Made by a program: the position numbers and the translations under genes | Shown here: one piece after another, positions 21,312 through 24,214 of the stretch | How the letters are laid out: each line of letters opens with the position of its first letter | Position numbering within the stretch: the stretch's first letter is position 1 | The notes under the pieces: generated by a model | What the model was told of the DNA's origin: nothing | What the model saw: only the letters and a program-made list of their open reading frames with translations | Databases searched by the model: none | Assembly: GCA_964604195.1 (NCBI GenBank) | Contig: CAZRXW010000014.1 | Location: 1 to 24,214, forward strand | Direction of reading: 5' to 3' | Length of the DNA stretch: 24,214 nt | Source: SSEF01 sp964604195 | GTDB lineage: Bacteria; Patescibacteriota; Minisyncoccia; Moranbacterales; UBA1568

Positions 21312-23411
21312 ATGCCTCGCAAAACCCCGGTAGAAAAATATCGTAATATTGGTATCATCGCCCACATTGATGCCGGAAAAACCACCACTACAGAAAGAAT
21401 CCTGTTTTACACTGGTATCACCCATAAAATTGGTGAAGTACACGAGGGTGAGGCAACCATGGACTGGATGGAGCAGGAACGTGAACGTGGTATTACTATC
21501 ACTTCAGCTGCTACCACCTGTTATTGGAAGGACCATCACATTAATATTATCGACACCCCAGGACATGTGGACTTTACCGTGGAGGTAGAGCGCTCGCTTC
21601 GTGTGCTTGATGGTGGTGTCGTTGTGTTTGATGGCAAGGAAGGTGTAGAACCACAATCCGAAACCGTATGGCGCCAAGCCGAGAAATACTCGGTCCCACG
21701 CATGTGCTTCATCAACAAGATTGACAAAGAAGGCGCCGTGTTTGAAGATGCGATCGCTTCGATCTGGAATCGCCTTACTCCCAACGCTGTGGCCATCCAA
21801 TATCCTCTGGGAGTTCGGGGTGATTTTTATGGACTTATCAATCTCATGAACATGAAGGCATATACCTTCAGCGGCGACATGGGTGAGAATGTTATCGAAG
21901 GCGAAATTCCAGCTGAGTATCTTGATAAGGCTAAGGAGTGGCGTGACAAGATGGTGGAGAAGATTGCTGAGACAGACGATGTTTTGACCGAGAAATTTCT
22001 CGGAGGTGAAGAAATTAGCGAGGCCGAACTTAAGGCCGCTCTTCGCAAAGCCACGATCAATGTGCGTTTGCATCCTGTTATGACCGGGACCGCTCTTCGA
22101 AACAAAGGTGTACAACTTGTTTTGGACGCAGTAGTGGATTATCTACCATCACCTATTGATATTCCGGCGGTCAAAGGAATTGACCCCAAGACCGATAAGG
22201 AAGTAGAGCGAAAGACTGATGATAATGAAAAGTTTTCAGCCCTTGCTTTTAAGGTGGCTACTGATCCCTTTGTTGGTCAGCTGACTTTCTTCCGTGTGTA
22301 CTCAGGTACAGTGAAGGCTGGTTCTTATGTTTTGAACTCAACCAAAGATGAAAAGGAACGTATCGGTCGTATTGTCCGTATGCATGCTAACCATCGTGAA
22401 GATATCGAGGATCTTTCTGCTGGTGATATTGGCGCCCTGGTAGGTATGAAAGTCACCATGACTGGCGACACGCTTTGTGATCAGGATTCACCAGTAATTC
22501 TCGAATCGATTGTTTTTCCAGAGCCAGTGATTGATATCGCTGTCGAACCTAAGACCAAGGCAGATCAAGAGAAGATGGGCGTGGCTCTCAAGAAGCTTTC
22601 TGAGGAAGATCCGACATTCCGCGTCCACACCGATGAAGAAAGTGGACAGACGATTCTCTCTGGTATGGGGGAACTTCATCTCGATATTATTGTTGACCGC
22701 ATGCGTCGTGAGTTCAAAGTGGAGGTTAATGTCGGTCGTCCTCAAGTAGCCTACCGCGAAACCATTCGCATGATGGCTGAAGCTGAAGGAAAATATGTTC
22801 GTCAGTCGGGTGGTCGTGGGCAATATGGTCACTGTTACATTCGTCTCGAGCCCAATGAACAAGGGAAAGGATATGAGTTCGTTGATGAGATCAAGGGTGG
22901 TGTTATTCCTCAGGAATTTATCAAGCCAATTAATAAGGGTATTGAGGAAGCAACGAAAACCGGAGTGCTCGCTGGCTATCCAGTAGTTGATGTCAAGGCA
23001 ACGGTCTATGATGGTTCTTTCCACGAAGTTGACTCTTCAGAAGCTGCCTTCAAAATTGCTGGTTCGATGGCTTTCAAAGAGGCTATGCGTCGGGCCAAGC
23101 CAGTGATTCTTGAACCAATCATGAAGGTGGCAGTGATTACCCCGGAACAATTTATGGGAGATATCGTCGGTGACCTCAACTCCAAGCGCGGTATTATCAA
23201 AGAAATGAATGATCGTGGCGAAGGAGCGGCGGTAGTGAAAGAGGTAAGCGCTGAGGTGCCACTCGCCTCAATGTTCGGTTACGCGACTCAGATGCGCTCG
23301 ATGTCTCAGGGCCGGGCTAGCTATTCAATGGAATTTGCCCATTATGCTGAGGTGCCCAAGAACGTCGCTGACGAAATCATGGGTGCTCGCGCGCCGAAAG
23401 AGGAGAAATAA
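21312..23411 (+). CDS. fusA: Translation elongation factor G
   Basis: EF-G is the GTPase that drives translocation on the ribosome. The GTPase motifs are G1 AHIDAGKTTTTE, G3 DTPGHVDF and G4 NKIDKEGA, followed by domains II to V; the domain IV tip region around RQSGGRGQYGH is present. Length (699 aa) is normal and the canonical start MPRKTPVEKYRNIGI fits ATG 21312. It is the third gene of the str-type operon; tuf does not follow, as a terminator and an unrelated gene come next. Confidence 0.98.
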   Translation: MPRKTPVEKYRNIGIIAHIDAGKTTTTERILFYTGITHKIGEVHEGEATMDWMEQERERGITITSAATTCYWKDHHINIIDTPGHVDFTVEVERSLRVLDGGVVVFDGKEGVEPQSETVWRQAEKYSVPRMCFINKIDKEGAVFEDAIASIWNRLTPNAVAIQYPLGVRGDFYGLINLMNMKAYTFSGDMGENVIEGEIPAEYLDKAKEWRDKMVEKIAETDDVLTEKFLGGEEISEAELKAALRKATINVRLHPVMTGTALRNKGVQLVLDAVVDYLPSPIDIPAVKGIDPKTDKEVERKTDDNEKFSALAFKVATDPFVGQLTFFRVYSGTVKAGSYVLNSTKDEKERIGRIVRMHANHREDIEDLSAGDIGALVGMKVTMTGDTLCDQDSPVILESIVFPEPVIDIAVEPKTKADQEKMGVALKKLSEEDPTFRVHTDEESGQTILSGMGELHLDIIVDRMRREFKVEVNVGRPQVAYRETIRMMAEAEGKYVRQSGGRGQYGHCYIRLEPNEQGKGYEFVDEIKGGVIPQEFIKPINKGIEEATKTGVLAGYPVVDVKATVYDGSFHEVDSSEAAFKIAGSMAFKEAMRRAKPVILEPIMKVAVITPEQFMGDIVGDLNSKRGIIKEMNDRGEGAAVVKEVSAEVPLASMFGYATQMRSMSQGRASYSMEFAHYAEVPKNVADEIMGARAPKEEK

Positions 23412-23438
23412 TCGAGACCACAGAGTGCTTGAAACACG

Positions 23439-23469
23439 AAACCAGCTCGCAAGGGCTGGTTTTTATTTT
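23439..23469 (+). terminator. Terminator after fusA
   Basis: AAACCAGC (23439-23446) pairs with GCTGGTTT (23455-23462) and is followed by a T-rich tract TTATTTT. Confidence 0.85.
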
Positions 23470-23524
23470 GACGAGTTTTTGACTATTATGTTATACCAGA
23501 CCTAAGCCGGGACAGTCCTGGTAT
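23468..23524 (+). promoter_or_regulatory. Promoter with inverted repeat for the 23537-24067 gene
   Basis: TTGACG (23468-23473) and TATACC (23492-23497) are 18 bases apart. ATACCAG (23493-23499) and CTGGTAT (23518-23524) are perfect inverted 7-mers; the left arm overlaps the -10 box and the right arm falls in the early leader, so it may act as an operator or an RNA hairpin just before the start codon. Confidence 0.45.
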
Positions 23525-23536
23525 GAGAGGTGGACG

Positions 23537-24067
23537 ATGGATCAGAATCAAGAACACGTTTTTTCGCGTGTGGAGTTCGTTCCAGGGAATGTTTCTGTGG
23601 ATGTATTTCGGAAGGCGTACAACAGCAAAAGTCCGTGGGGTGATGGCTATGGATGGCTGGCCTATCTCCATAACTGGCTTCTTGGTGCGTGTCTGAATAG
23701 AAAACATGCTAGGGATCTCTTACGGACGGCCGTGATATATTCTGTATCTGATTTAGCTCGGTGGAGGTGTCAGCGTCTTTCCGAAGAGGATAAGGTCTCA
23801 ATAACCAGTGTTGAGGCAGGCCAACATGTGCTGACAATCTCTATATCTAGTCCAAGGGACCAGCGGTTTCTCAAGGCAATTATGATGAGACGGAGAATCG
23901 CTAGAATGGAAAGGTCAGTATGGAAACAGCTGGTAGCACTACTCCTCAAAGATCTCTACGAGCAGCTGACGCGCAGTGATGTATGCCTCGATGCCGGTGT
24001 GGTGAGGTTGCGCCAAGGGATTCTCTGGATAACCGTGCTGGAAAAAGACTGCTGCTCTGCCAAGTGA
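23537..24067 (+). CDS. Orphan protein of unknown function, 176 aa
   Basis: I do not recognise this protein. ATG 23537 is supported by a purine-rich SD-like GAGGTGG 3-5 bases upstream. The middle is rich in Trp and aromatic residues (WGDGYGWLAYLHNWLL), and a strongly basic helix follows at about residues 110-130 (KAIMMRRRIARMERSVWKQL); no membrane segment or catalytic motif is obvious. Like the orphan at the left edge, it is a single-gene unit with its own promoter, an inverted repeat over the -10 and a GC-rich terminator. The basic helix could bind nucleic acid, but that is a guess. Confidence 0.7.
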   Translation: MDQNQEHVFSRVEFVPGNVSVDVFRKAYNSKSPWGDGYGWLAYLHNWLLGACLNRKHARDLLRTAVIYSVSDLARWRCQRLSEEDKVSITSVEAGQHVLTISISSPRDQRFLKAIMMRRRIARMERSVWKQLVALLLKDLYEQLTRSDVCLDAGVVRLRQGILWITVLEKDCCSAK

Positions 24068-24086
24068 AGAGTGAAATTTGCTTCAA

Positions 24087-24128
24087 CCCGCGCTTAGTCC
24101 GATGACTCGGCGCGGGGGTATCTTTTTT
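24087..24128 (+). terminator. Strong terminator after the 176-aa orphan gene
   Basis: CCCGCGC (24087-24093) pairs with GCGCGGG (24110-24116), with an inner stem AGTC-CGAT-GACT (24096-24107). A run of six T follows at 24123-24128. Confidence 0.85.
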
Positions 24129-24205
24129 GGAGCATGTTTCCTGTCATGCGAACGCCAGTGCTGAAGAAGATGAGATACATAGGTAACACTCTGAAAGGAG
24201 CGGAT

Positions 24206-24214
24206 TTGAAGAAT
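24206..24214 (+). CDS. Possible gene start cut by the window edge
   Basis: AAAGGAG (24194-24200) is a good SD site and a TTG codon follows 5 bases later at 24206, then AAG AAT to the end of the window. Only three codons are visible, so this is a hint and nothing can be said of the product. The segment 24129-24193 before it holds a small inverted repeat GCATG/CATGC (24132-24149). Confidence 0.3.

Overview
The window looks like a chromosomal segment from a small-genome bacterium of the Candidate Phyla Radiation (Patescibacteria), possibly Moranbacteria-like. That placement is inference and rests on compact housekeeping genes, short intergenic gaps, many genes without a Shine-Dalgarno (SD) site, long lineage-type extensions on conserved proteins (HisRS, nucleoside diphosphate kinase), a membrane-anchored ClpC-type ATPase, and almost no metabolic genes. 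I see no rRNA, CRISPR array, transposase or prophage.

Layout. (1) 1-1030: an orphan gene with its own strong promoter, a 25-bp palindrome overlapping that promoter, an SD site and a strong terminator. (2) 1120-2318: a small zinc-ribbon protein and long-form ribosomal protein bL25. (3) 2333-4428, minus strand: peptidyl-tRNA hydrolase and an LCP (LytR-CpsA-Psr) cell-wall attachment protein, divergent from (4) 4471-7746: signal peptidase I, histidyl-tRNA synthetase, a coiled-coil protein, a HIT hydrolase and bS21. (5) 7794-9188: YqeY-type protein, the rRNA endonuclease YbeY and a DgkA-type lipid kinase. (6) 9236-12119: ftsA and ftsZ, the division pair. (7) 12304-17618: membrane-anchored AAA+ Clp ATPase, NrdR, then ComEC in two overlapping reading frames. 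(8) 17640-19156: ndk followed by a gene-poor, RNA-rich stretch with a promoter plus terminator-like hairpin (candidate small RNA or attenuator), a 67-aa orphan, tRNA-Pro(GGG), several hairpins and a 3' tRNA-like fragment with no 5' partner. (9) 19177-20183: bL28 (minus) divergent from a site-2-type membrane protease. (10) 20222-23466: rpsL, rpsG and fusA (str-type operon without tuf in view). (11) 23468-24214: a second orphan gene built like the first (own promoter, inverted repeat over the -10, GC-rich terminator), then a possible start of a third gene at the edge.

Functionally the core of the window covers translation (bL25, Pth, HisRS, bS21, YbeY, bL28, bS12, uS7, EF-G), envelope and division (LCP, LepB, DgkA, FtsA, FtsZ), proteolysis (Clp ATPase, M50) and DNA uptake (ComEC). 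The unexplained material lies in the two edge orphans with palindrome-covered promoters, the ComEC frame break at a T7 run, and the 18.4-19.16 kb RNA region. No complete new system can be claimed from this window.
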